Source: Chitinophaga solisilvae (GTDB lineage: Bacteria; Bacteroidota; Bacteroidia; Chitinophagales; Chitinophagaceae). Taken from it: a stretch of 64,000 nucleotides of DNA. Each line of letters starts with the position of its first letter. Position 1 is the first letter of the stretch. The notes beneath the pieces were generated by a model. That model saw only the letters and a program-made list of their open reading frames with translations. It made no database searches and had not been told where the DNA came from. The position numbers and the translations under genes are program-made. Location of the stretch: the NCBI RefSeq assembly GCF_009928525.1, contig NZ_JAABOK010000003.1, positions 62,001 through 126,000 on the forward strand. Direction: 5' to 3'. Of this stretch, positions 9,601-16,642 are shown piece after piece.

Positions 9601-10251
9601 ATCACAAAGCAGTTTGAAGACCTGCTGAAAACCCAGCGGAAAAAAATACCGGAGGATGAACAATGGAGATGGCAGCGAAAAGTATATGTTACCGGACATA
9701 TACTTGCATTACCGGGAACACCGGCCGGCGCCACATCATTATTCCGGGAACTGCTGAAAGATACCATTACAGAACTACGCGGGCTTGGCGTACGCGGCTT
9801 GATCAATCATGATATTATGGTGGATGATAAAATTATCAACGGCATTCTGAATGACTACGTAAACGCCTATCCGTTTATCGATGCGGTAAAAAGCGATCAT
9901 CAGCTGCCACATATCCGGCACCTGCTTTCACAGGAAGTAGTAGCACGGGGATACATCGGTAATTACCTCAGTGATGATTACAATGTAACTGCACTTGAAC
10001 ACGTGACCCAGGTAAAAGTACAGGACGGAAAGCAACCGGCTGAATGGCTCTATCTGTATCGCTTTCAGGTTGATGACAACCCCGAATGGGAATATGAGTT
10101 AGTAGGTCCTTTTTCAGCAGATACGTCAACGCTGAATTTTGAACCGGAGTTACTGCACTCCATCAGTGATGCCACTGTTATCAGAGATAAGAAAAAACTT
10201 ACTGCAGAAGCAGGCAAAGCATATCATGATTACCTGGAAGAATTAAAATAA
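6664..10251 (+). CDS. Large secreted TraB/GumN-domain protein of unknown function
   Basis: A 1195-residue protein. A signal peptide with a strong leucine-rich core ends near residue 36 (LQAQ). The next ~290 residues form a TraB/GumN (PF01963-type) domain: YLFGTMHM near residue 60, SFAMEVD, and the C-terminal GVAHLPGEKG followed by LLRSKGFTV. TraB/GumN members have been proposed to be metal-dependent hydrolases through these His/Glu motifs; that is family knowledge and is not shown here. The remaining ~860 residues are unassigned: first a region with repeated LPNPQLGFSALLPS-like segments, then an all-helical C-terminal part resembling alpha-solenoid repeats. Typical family members have about 300 residues, so this is a fourfold extension. 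It is monocistronic, with its own terminator. Confidence 0.75.
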   Translation: MLYSYINPRPGTHTNFPCLIGLLLLLLLPAATLQAQHTGKPSYQLLWRIDAPGSTTPSYLFGTMHMTDRRVFEFSDSVLIALRNTSSFAMEVDMDSIMSYMFSPHGPMLDTVNHMRRLLNKDEYRYVDSLIIEKTGAPIEKLYVKRLWFIEKLLLDEEQALKNANPDQKTEHTFLDGWLHQKATILEKPVHSLERMQNQLHFMSADVSDVQKDVFLWNIGYTEAGNSHAKEKSERFNTRVTLLDSLVNIYHTANLQKIGDVVNSWGESTEGPGLLQRNLEMTDNLTTLISKGSVFAAVGVAHLPGEKGILSLLRSKGFTVTAVKADFTGVARRERQRLDSVKGYPLNKIAEGYSVMLPGTPIAYQLPNINRKMYIGNASKETGFALAMDIALLGSDKTGLVNMMLTNMARQSNGVLKKSYPVSYRNLPGTEAVMMNGQIPFYVRIFILNNRAFMFMHASEEKDSTARINFFRSVRFYDIVRPATVYTTLPNPQLGFSALLPSTYNHVNTGSNKQARPEEIFTALDNANSISYVIRVEKMQSGYYNTNDKKILEDLRNNLLEQDSSIVQIDSTVTEQHGLPVYNLVFKHPTGFISRLSFIPRGNIAYCLLCIYNGTSTDSSYWKRFREEFQILPLAAKAPVVPFMAADSSFSIAGPALFTGGPLGEQNTTSPVQVDYYTSMDSASHSMYIVEVDKYSPYFHNDPDSILQSYLFPADTNFIVADNRKSVWESQPAYETVLKGNSNGLRWYRKAIVAGHTVYRLSVIQPEELVSKGFVQQFFSSFHAGNKQKNDTRRLQQKKLNLLLTDLQSTDTTVFNSACRYLTHFSPDSTDRNAIIQVLSRPFPADKQHEAGIKLLSSLENLPGDDVVHAAEIIFTDTKDTEQRKKILQLLTRGLASDSAIRTFIRLAPVLPESNTSTQSIISHSFKVNKLYKQYLPAMINVAKQSGSFLQALVTATWNDSLWMAPQADQYETALLIPAITKQFEDLLKTQRKKIPEDEQWRWQRKVYVTGHILALPGTPAGATSLFRELLKDTITELRGLGVRGLINHDIMVDDKIINGILNDYVNAYPFIDAVKSDHQLPHIRHLLSQEVVARGYIGNYLSDDYNVTALEHVTQVKVQDGKQPAEWLYLYRFQVDDNPEWEYELVGPFSADTSTLNFEPELLHSISDATVIRDKKKLTAEAGKAYHDYLEELK

Positions 10252-10266
10252 TCAGGAATGCTAACT

Positions 10267-10302
10267 AAAAGGAAGACACTGATATCGTGTCTTCCTTTTT
10301 TA
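10267..10302 (+). terminator. Rho-independent terminator
   Basis: A 13-bp stem (10267-10279 with 10288-10300, core GGAAGACAC/GTGTCTTCC) is followed by a T run. It ends the TraB/GumN transcript. Confidence 0.9.
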
Positions 10303-10366
10303 TTTCTGCACTAAGTGAAATTTCACCCGGAAGTATGCAGCAACAATTACCATTATAACTTATTGA

Positions 10367-10374
10367 TATCTTTG
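10367..10374 (+). promoter_or_regulatory. Putative -7 box (TAnnTTTG) abutting a start codon
   Basis: TATCTTTG matches TAnnTTTG and ends only 2 nt before the ATG at 10377. Transcription from it would start inside or after that codon. This raises the possibility of a leaderless mRNA or of initiation at Met23 (10443). Confidence 0.35.
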
Positions 10375-10376
10375 CT

Positions 10377-11120
10377 ATGAAAACCATTCTGGTACTAATT
10401 GTAATAAACCTGTTTACTTTAAAAACAACAGCTCAGCATAAAATGCGGTCCGTAGAAGAACTCATCAATAATACAGATCCCGGATGGATCTATGTACAGG
10501 AATGGATCAGAGAGGCCACCAATAAGGTAGCAGTTTTGCCGGTTGATTTCATGAGAGCAAGAGATGCCCTGTATAAAACCCAGGTGACAACGCGCTCCCC
10601 GATGGGAGCTGTTGTTTATATGTCCGGCGGTATTCTGATCGATGACGGATGGATAAGAATCCTTGGCTCCGGGAGTAACAGGTTACCCCGCACCTTGCCT
10701 GACTGGAACTATGGAAAATCCATTCAAAAATGGGGTGATGTCCCATCGTTCCTGTTAATCGCAGATGATGCTATCGGAGGCTACTATCTGCTGAATGGCG
10801 GCGGACTTGGTGCTGATGCCGGAAAGGTCTATTATTTTGCGCCCGGCAATCTGGAATATGAGCCGCTGGATATTACCTACACGGAGTTTCTGCTGTTTTG
10901 TTTCAATGGAGATCTGGAAGAATTTTATCAGGAAGAAAGATGGATGCATTGGAGGGAAGATGTGGCTGCCTTATCAGGCGATGAAGTTTTCAGTTTCTAT
11001 CCGTTTCTATGGTCCAGGGAAGGTAAAGATATTAACAGCTGTTCCCGGAAAGCTGTACCTGTTCAGGAGCAATATGATATGCACATGAGTATGCGCCGTA
11101 CAATCCTGCCCGGTAAATGA
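10377..11120 (+). CDS. DUF2625 family protein with signal peptide
   Basis: A 247-residue protein matching the DUF2625 pattern: RSVEELINNTDPGWIYVQEW at the start of the mature part, RSPMGAVVYMSGGILIDDGW, LRILGSG-like and DWNYGKS segments, and YYFAPGNLEYEPL further on. The first 20 residues (MKTILVLIVINLF then TTAQ) read as a signal peptide. Proteins of this family are often cytosolic, so Met23 (HKMRS) is a plausible alternative start, which the promoter-like box 2 nt upstream of ATG 10377 would favour. Function is unknown to me. It converges with the metalloprotease gene across a hairpin. Confidence 0.7.
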   Translation: MKTILVLIVINLFTLKTTAQHKMRSVEELINNTDPGWIYVQEWIREATNKVAVLPVDFMRARDALYKTQVTTRSPMGAVVYMSGGILIDDGWIRILGSGSNRLPRTLPDWNYGKSIQKWGDVPSFLLIADDAIGGYYLLNGGGLGADAGKVYYFAPGNLEYEPLDITYTEFLLFCFNGDLEEFYQEERWMHWREDVAALSGDEVFSFYPFLWSREGKDINSCSRKAVPVQEQYDMHMSMRRTILPGK

Positions 11121-11139
11121 TATTTCCCGGCAGACAATA

Positions 11140-11179
11140 ATTCCCATACAGCAACTGTGACCAGCTGCCGTATGGGAAT
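11140..11179. terminator. Hairpin between convergent genes (possible bidirectional terminator)
   Basis: ATTCCCATAC (11140-11149) and GTATGGGAAT (11170-11179) form a perfect 10-bp stem around a 20-nt loop. Neither side has a strong T run, so termination efficiency is uncertain. Confidence 0.5.
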
Positions 11180-11201
11180 AACTTTATGAAACATTAAACT
11201 G

Positions 11202-11966
11202 TCAAGGATAGATTGATCCTATGAAAGTCTTGTCTGTAGCAGATAACACGGTATTCCATCCAACTGAAAATCCGTTGGTGGTAAAGCTGGGATCAATCGG
11301 ATACTGCATGATGGAAGCCGGATCATATGAGCTGTAAGTAGTAGTTGATGCACTGTACTTATAGAACACATTGTAATCCACATCCTGCTGGCTCCAGCCG
11401 AATTGCGCATAGTAGGCATATACAACGGGTTTATTCCATTGTATATTCGCTGCCGGACTGGATTGTTCATGCGCCAGCCCGATGGCGTGTCCGAATTCAT
11501 GCGTTACGGTTCTGCTGAATTCCGTATCATCCGTATTGGCGTCAAACCAGCCAAAATGCACGGTTTCACCGGAAACACCCAGTGCGTCTGTTCCAATATA
11601 TGACCAGGAAGTCTGGTCATTACTGAATTTTACTTTGAGATCTGCAGCCTGGTTGTCATTTACAAAACTAAAGGTGATGTTGGCGTAATTCTCCCAGACT
11701 TTGGCATATGTTTTTACCTTGTTCCGGAGAAATGTAGAGCCATTCAGAAATTTAACACGGATAACTTTTCCGTTGGCCCACAGTGATGCATTAACAGCAA
11801 CACCTTCTGTGGAAACGCGTTTTCCCGGGTCAGATTTGTCAATACATACTCTAACGGCAGACTTTGACTGCTCTTGCTGCGGGGTAGCCGTGTTTTCTGA
11901 TTTTTTACAACTTGTTACGGCGGCCACCATTAGCGACAGAAGAAAGAATAAGGGCTTTCTTTTCAT
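11202..11966 (-). CDS. Astacin/matrixin-like zinc metalloprotease, lipoprotein
   Basis: A metzincin-type peptidase, probably displayed on the outer membrane. Starting at ATG 11966 (254 residues) gives a lipoprotein signal peptide with a VTSC lipobox (Cys20). The zinc motif HEFGHAIGLAHEQ is at 156-168, with the three His and the catalytic Glu intact. A Met-turn SIMQYP follows at about 218-223. The HEQ ending is astacin-like (M12A), although the usual R.DRD follow-up is absent. The frame stays open 36 codons upstream to 12074, but that extension carries no signal-like sequence and is probably untranslated. It points convergently at the DUF2625 gene. Confidence 0.85.
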   Translation of the reverse strand: MKRKPLFFLLSLMVAAVTSCKKSENTATPQQEQSKSAVRVCIDKSDPGKRVSTEGVAVNASLWANGKVIRVKFLNGSTFLRNKVKTYAKVWENYANITFSFVNDNQAADLKVKFSNDQTSWSYIGTDALGVSGETVHFGWFDANTDDTEFSRTVTHEFGHAIGLAHEQSSPAANIQWNKPVVYAYYAQFGWSQQDVDYNVFYKYSASTTTYSSYDPASIMQYPIDPSFTTNGFSVGWNTVLSATDKTFIGSIYP

Positions 11967-12233
11967 AATTTGCTCATTTTTAAGATGGGTTAAGATTCTG
12001 GTTACGGGTCTCGACGGGTTATAATATGGCCATATTACATCTTCTAATTTAAGGAAAATAATAATAGCAACCATCGGTTTTTCATATCAAAAAAATCTTC
12101 CTGTAGCTAATCAGCAGTGCTGTTATACGCTGGCAGTCAGTGCCGCTAATAATGTACTGCCATGCTGAAAATAATTTTTACCTTTTAGGGTGATATTCCT
12201 CTCTTTTCCGACACTACTATTAAAACGCGGTAT

Positions 12234-12755
12234 ATGTTTATAACAGATGATCCTTCTTTTGATGCCTTGTACCGGGATACATTGCCCAAAGTAGCCAGGA
12301 TGGTCCGGCAGATGGGCGGGGACCTGCAGACTGCCAAAGACCTGTTTCATGATGCAGTTATCATCTACCTGGAAAAAAAACAGAATAATACGTTGAAGAT
12401 AGCTGTAACTGCACAGGCATATATCATGGGTATTGCAAAAATACTCTGTATCAGGAAGCTGAAAGCTGATCAGCGGGAAACAGACCTGGATACCCTAAAC
12501 CCGGCATTTGCCGTACCGGATGATTACTATACTCCGCCACCTGTGCGCAGGCCGGTATTGGAATATCTGAAAACAGCCGGCAGCAAATGTTTACAGCTGT
12601 TACAGGCATTCTACTATGATAAAAAAACGATGCAGGATATTGCAGCGTCATTTCATTACAAAACTCCGCATACAGCCGCTGTACAGAAGTACAAGTGCCT
12701 GGAAAAAGTAAGGGAACAAATAAAACAGACCCGTTATGAGGACAACCTTGTGTGA
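12234..12755 (+). CDS. RNA polymerase sigma-70-family factor (short, ECF-like)
   Basis: A 173-residue protein with the two-domain layout of small sigma factors. The sigma region 2-like N terminus (FDALYRDTLPKVARMVRQMGGDLQTAKDLFHDAVIIYLEKK, then the AQAYIMGIAKILCIRKLK segment that replaces the WL..IARN motif) is followed by a region 4-like helix-turn-helix (CLQLLQAFYYDKKTMQDIAASFHYKTPHTAAVQKYKCLEKVR). It is more divergent than the sigma factor at 20882-21472. Its last 20 bp overlap the next gene, whose product is a candidate regulator, and a ClpP gene follows. No clear promoter box was seen before it. Confidence 0.75.
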   Translation: MFITDDPSFDALYRDTLPKVARMVRQMGGDLQTAKDLFHDAVIIYLEKKQNNTLKIAVTAQAYIMGIAKILCIRKLKADQRETDLDTLNPAFAVPDDYYTPPPVRRPVLEYLKTAGSKCLQLLQAFYYDKKTMQDIAASFHYKTPHTAAVQKYKCLEKVREQIKQTRYEDNLV

Positions 12756-12993
12756 AATACAGGCAATAGAACAATACCTGGACAATACGCTTCCTGTAAC
12801 TGAACATCTGCTGTTTCAGGCCAGAACACTTGCTGCTCCTGAGCTGGCGGAAAAAGTAAATGCACAGGAAAAAGTGCTGCAACTTGTGCGCTGGTTTTCC
12901 AGGAAAAAGAAAAAAGAAAAACTCGATCAGCTTTTTAATCAGCTGATGCAGGAAGAATCCTTTCATCATTCCATCACCACCATATTTACCTGA
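12736..12993 (+). CDS. Small helical protein between sigma factor and clpP (possible sigma regulator)
   Basis: An 85-residue, mainly helical protein that I do not recognise by name. The N-terminal part (IEQYLDNTLPVTEHLLFQARTLAAPELAEKV) looks like the short helical anti-sigma-like proteins that follow small sigma factors in Bacteroidota. The middle is strongly basic (RWFSRKKKKEKL) and the end is hydrophobic. There is no membrane segment. Its start codon lies inside the sigma gene (20-bp overlap) and its stop is 2 bp from the clpP ATG, indicating translational coupling of all three. A role in controlling the sigma factor is inferred from position only. Confidence 0.7.
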   Translation: MRTTLCEIQAIEQYLDNTLPVTEHLLFQARTLAAPELAEKVNAQEKVLQLVRWFSRKKKKEKLDQLFNQLMQEESFHHSITTIFT

Positions 12994-12995
12994 CC

Positions 12996-13640
12996 ATGGC
13001 TTTTCTTATTCCCACAGTAGTGGATGGCGACGGACGCAATGCCTTCGACATCTACAGCCTTTTGCTCAAAGAGCGCATCATATTCCTGGGCACTGCAATT
13101 GATGACCAGGTAGCCAATCTTATTGTGGCGCAGCTGCTGTATCTGGACAGTCAGAGTCACCAGCCCATCAGTATGTATATCAACAGCCCCGGAGGCGTTA
13201 TCTACGCCGGCATGGCGATATATGACACCATGAAAATGCTGCGCTCTCCTGTATCTACGATGGCAGTGGGCTTCACCGGCAGCATGAGTACCATCATTCT
13301 GTCTTCCGGCGCCAGCGGCCAGCGCTTTGCCCTTCCGCATGCTACCATACATATGCATCCTGCAGGTGGTGGCGCCAAAGGATACACGGAAGATGTACGT
13401 ATTGCCTACCGCGAACAGGAACGCCTGGAAAGCCAGATATTTCACCTCTTGGCCAAAAATGCCGGCAGACCCGTTTCCGACATCGCTGCCGCCTTTGAAA
13501 ACGATCATTTCCTGAATGCGGTGGAAGCCAGATCCTTCGGCCTGGTAGATGAAGTACTGGGCAGTACCGATGACCTCATTGCCCTGGAATTCGCACAGCT
13601 GAAAATTGCCACTATGAGCAGCCTCCCAGCACTTCGTTAA
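12996..13640 (+). CDS. ClpP-family serine protease, stand-alone copy
   Basis: A 214-residue ClpP peptidase. The catalytic triad is intact by alignment: Ser96 in GFTGSMS, His121 in IHMHPAGGG and Asp170 in ENDHFLNA; the structural SPGG motif (64-67) is present. ClpP forms a 14-mer that needs an unfoldase such as ClpX or ClpC, and none is encoded nearby. The sequence departs from housekeeping ClpP at several positions (GSMSTIILSSG instead of ASMGAFLL), so it is more likely an accessory paralogue. It is the third gene of the sigma factor operon. Its 3' end overlaps the convergent gene by 29 bp. Confidence 0.9.
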   Translation: MAFLIPTVVDGDGRNAFDIYSLLLKERIIFLGTAIDDQVANLIVAQLLYLDSQSHQPISMYINSPGGVIYAGMAIYDTMKMLRSPVSTMAVGFTGSMSTIILSSGASGQRFALPHATIHMHPAGGGAKGYTEDVRIAYREQERLESQIFHLLAKNAGRPVSDIAAAFENDHFLNAVEARSFGLVDEVLGSTDDLIALEFAQLKIATMSSLPALR

Positions 13641-14139
13641 TCACTTCCGCCAGCTCTTCCTGACGCTGTTCAAAACGGACACCCGACTGCGTTACCAGTT
13701 TCTCAAATACATGTACCGTCCCCCTGCTCACCAGGGATTTTAACGCCTGCAGATCCCCGTCGCTGATCAACTGCTTGTCAGACCAGCTGCTGCGCAGCAC
13801 CAGATAATGCATAGTGTAACCTGAAGCATTCAGGTACCTGATCATCTCTCCCGCATCATGCAAACCATTATCCAGCACCAGACTGAGCATAATAATGCCT
13901 GATGCGGAAGATGCTGCATGATACTGCATAACACGACTGATAAAGGAACACATCACTGATGTGCGCTTCCGCCGGTTAGTCATGTTAATAACAACAAAAT
14001 CGCCGTTTAATACTGATGAGGTGATGGGTTCCTTCAGCGGAAAAAAGTGCTTTCTGGCAAACAATTCCTGCAATACCCTCTTCTTTCCTGAACGTGGATA
14101 ACCAACAATCACAAACAATTTTCTCGGGTTAAAAAACAT
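13612..14139 (-). CDS. P-loop NTPase-like protein of unknown function
   Basis: A 175-residue cytosolic protein that I do not recognise. Near the N terminus it has beta-strand KLFVIVG followed by a Walker A-like loop GYPRSGKKR (residues 13-21). The usual Ser/Thr after GK is replaced by Lys, so nucleotide binding may be altered or lost. A hydrophobic strand ending in LVLDNG (about residue 90) could serve as Walker B. It lies opposite clpP and overlaps its 3' end by 29 bp, a tail-to-tail arrangement that can give antisense control. Function is unknown. Confidence 0.6.
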   Translation of the reverse strand: MFFNPRKLFVIVGYPRSGKKRVLQELFARKHFFPLKEPITSSVLNGDFVVINMTNRRKRTSVMCSFISRVMQYHAASSASGIIMLSLVLDNGLHDAGEMIRYLNASGYTMHYLVLRSSWSDKQLISDGDLQALKSLVSRGTVHVFEKLVTQSGVRFEQRQEELAEVINEVLGGCS

Positions 14140-14314
14140 GTTTCAAAAGAATAAAATTTTTCTCACAAGAATGTTAATTACTTCTTAACAGAAGAATTTT
14201 CCGTTTAGTTTTTGCTCAGATGCATTTTTACCTCAAAAAAAAGCACTCCCGTTAAATTAGTACCAGCATAGCATCCTGATATTTGTATTTTGTACGCTTA
14301 TTCAAAAGCGCATT

Positions 14315-16447
14315 ATGAAAAAAATACTGGGTATATGCCTGCTGTTGCTGTCTCACTGGGCATTTGCACAAACTCAGCTGATACGGATCACCACCCGTAA
14401 TACCAGCCTTTTATACAGCGTCAATGCTCAGGGCAGATTAATACAACGATATTTCGGGCAAACCGTTACTGCAGACAGCCTGGCGAAATCATCACAGGAA
14501 GCATACCTCACCGCCGGTATGGAAAGTCTGCTGGAACCGGCAATCCGCATAGTGCATCATGACGGCAATCCGTCACTGGAACTGAAATATCAGTCCCATA
14601 ATGCTTCCCGCGAAAATAATACCACCCACACCGTTATATCCCTCAAAGATCCCGTGTATCCGGTAAGCGTTACCCTCCATTTTGAGAGTTTTTATGAAGA
14701 AGATGTTATCAGGTCCTGGACAGAAATAACACACACCGAAAAATCGCCGGTGCTGCTTACCGCATATGCCTCCTCCATGCTGCATTTCAACGCCGGAAAG
14801 TACTGGCTGACGCAGTTTCACGGCGATTGGGCCAAAGAAGCTGCCATGGTGGAAGAATCGCTCACACCCGGTATTAAAACACTGGAAAGCAAACTGGGCG
14901 TACGCGCCAATATGTACCAGTCACCCATGTTCCTCCTGTCGCTCAATAATGCAGCCCAGGAAAACACCGGCGAAACCATTGCCGGTACCCTCGCCTGGAC
15001 CGGTAACTTTAAATTTGATTTTCAGGTAGATGAAAAGCGCGCACTTCATGTAAGCGCCGGTATGAATCCTTATGCTGCCGACTATACGCTGAAACCAGGA
15101 GAAGTATTTACCACACCCGCTTTCATCTTTACATATTCATCCAAAGGAAAAGGGCAGACCAGCCGCAACCTTCAGCACTGGGCTGTTAATTATGGTGTTC
15201 TTGATGGCCGCACGCCACGCCTTACCTTACTGAATAACTGGGAAGCCACCGATATGCACTTTGATGAACAGAAACTCACCAGCCTGTTCGGCGGGGCCGC
15301 CAGGTTAGGAGTTGACTTATTCCTCCTCGATGATGGCTGGTTTGCCAATAAGTTTCCCAGGAACAGCGACAACGCCGGGCTTGGCGATTGGGAACCCAAC
15401 CGGGAAAAACTCCCGCACGGCTTAGGCCACCTGGTGAAAGAAGCCGGGAAACAGGGCGTTAAATTCGGCATATGGCTGGAACCTGAAATGGTGAATCCTA
15501 AAAGTGAACTGTACGCCAGGCATCCCGACTGGATCATGAAACTTCCCAACCGGGATGAACACTACTACAGAAACCAGCTGGTGCTGGATCTGATCAATCC
15601 CGCCGTGCAGGATTTTGTGTACGGTATCGTTGACAAAACACTATCCGAAAACCCAGGTATTGCATATATCAAATGGGATTGCAACCGCATGCTCACCAAC
15701 ACCTATTCTCCTTACCTGAAAGAGAAGCAGTCGCATCTCTTTATCGCTTATACCCGTAGCTTATACAAGGTAATGGAACGCGTAAGAACCAGGTACCCGC
15801 ACCTGCCCATTATGCTTTGCTCGGGTGGTGGCGGCCGCACTGATTACGGGGCACTGAAATACTTTACAGAATTCTGGCCCAGTGATAATACAGATCCGGT
15901 TGACAGAATTTACATCCAATACGGTTATTCCCATTTCTTTCCGTCCAATACCATGGCGGCTCATGTCACCAATATGGGAAAGCAATCACTGAAGTTTCGC
16001 ACAGATGTTGCCATGATGGGCAAGCTGGGATATGATATCAAAGTAGATGATTTTACACCACAGGAATTACAGTTTAGCCGCGATGCCGTAACTACGTATA
16101 ACCGTATACGTGATATTATATGGTATGGAGATCTTTGCAGGCTTGTTTCTCCCTATGAAGCTCCCCGTGCGGTGTTTCAGTATACCAGTCCTGATAAAAG
16201 GCAGGCAGTGGTGTTCCACTATCTTATGAATACCCGCAGAACCGATGTATTCAATGTTGTTAAACTACAGGGACTTGACCCTCAAAGAAATTACCGTATA
16301 AAAGAAATCAGCCTGTTTCCCGGTACGTCATCATCATTCAGTAACCAGGTATACACCGGTGATTACCTGATGACGGCAGGTATCAGTCTCACCCCCGGCC
16401 GGGTAAAACCTTTAACAAGCAATATACTGGAGATAACGGCTGAATAA
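14315..16447 (+). CDS. Alpha-galactosidase, glycoside hydrolase family 36
   Basis: Releases terminal alpha-1,6-galactose from raffinose-type sugars or galactomannan side chains, probably in the periplasm. A signal peptide covers residues 1-19 (MKKILGICLLLLSHWAFAQ). The central TIM barrel shows the LLDDGWF segment, WLEPEMVNP, the nucleophile Asp455 in YIKWDCNRM and the acid/base Asp524 in WPSDNTDP, with the glycine-rich CSGGGGR between them. The 710 residues, including N-terminal beta-sandwich and C-terminal beta domain, fit GH36. No SusC/SusD pair or other sugar gene is adjacent, so it is not part of a visible polysaccharide utilisation locus. Confidence 0.93.
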   Translation: MKKILGICLLLLSHWAFAQTQLIRITTRNTSLLYSVNAQGRLIQRYFGQTVTADSLAKSSQEAYLTAGMESLLEPAIRIVHHDGNPSLELKYQSHNASRENNTTHTVISLKDPVYPVSVTLHFESFYEEDVIRSWTEITHTEKSPVLLTAYASSMLHFNAGKYWLTQFHGDWAKEAAMVEESLTPGIKTLESKLGVRANMYQSPMFLLSLNNAAQENTGETIAGTLAWTGNFKFDFQVDEKRALHVSAGMNPYAADYTLKPGEVFTTPAFIFTYSSKGKGQTSRNLQHWAVNYGVLDGRTPRLTLLNNWEATDMHFDEQKLTSLFGGAARLGVDLFLLDDGWFANKFPRNSDNAGLGDWEPNREKLPHGLGHLVKEAGKQGVKFGIWLEPEMVNPKSELYARHPDWIMKLPNRDEHYYRNQLVLDLINPAVQDFVYGIVDKTLSENPGIAYIKWDCNRMLTNTYSPYLKEKQSHLFIAYTRSLYKVMERVRTRYPHLPIMLCSGGGGRTDYGALKYFTEFWPSDNTDPVDRIYIQYGYSHFFPSNTMAAHVTNMGKQSLKFRTDVAMMGKLGYDIKVDDFTPQELQFSRDAVTTYNRIRDIIWYGDLCRLVSPYEAPRAVFQYTSPDKRQAVVFHYLMNTRRTDVFNVVKLQGLDPQRNYRIKEISLFPGTSSSFSNQVYTGDYLMTAGISLTPGRVKPLTSNILEITAE

Positions 16448-16450
16448 AAT

Positions 16451-16496
16451 TTACCTATTCACTGCCGGATAAATAATTCCGGCAGTGAATAGGTAA
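16451..16496. terminator. Strong 19-bp hairpin after the alpha-galactosidase gene
   Basis: A perfect 19-bp inverted repeat (16451-16469 with 16478-16496, core CACTGCCGGA) has an 8-nt loop and starts 3 bp after the stop codon. It probably ends transcription or protects the 3' end. The following sequence is only moderately T-rich. Confidence 0.75.
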
Positions 16497-16642
16497 TCAA
16501 TTTTCGTATATTCGTTTTAGTTAGTCTATTCTCTCCTGTTTTTTTATTTCCTTTCTAGTATCCTGCAGACAACCAATTGCGAACAGCAATAAAAATAATA
16601 TCCTCTGAGTTTTGTTATCTTCAGTAACAGAAAACAGCTGAT

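Noticed and set aside
13014-13610. ClpP as the housekeeping copy with a missing clpX
   Set aside because: The coupling to a sigma factor and the divergent active-site surroundings fit an accessory paralogue better; no trace of clpX or tig is nearby.
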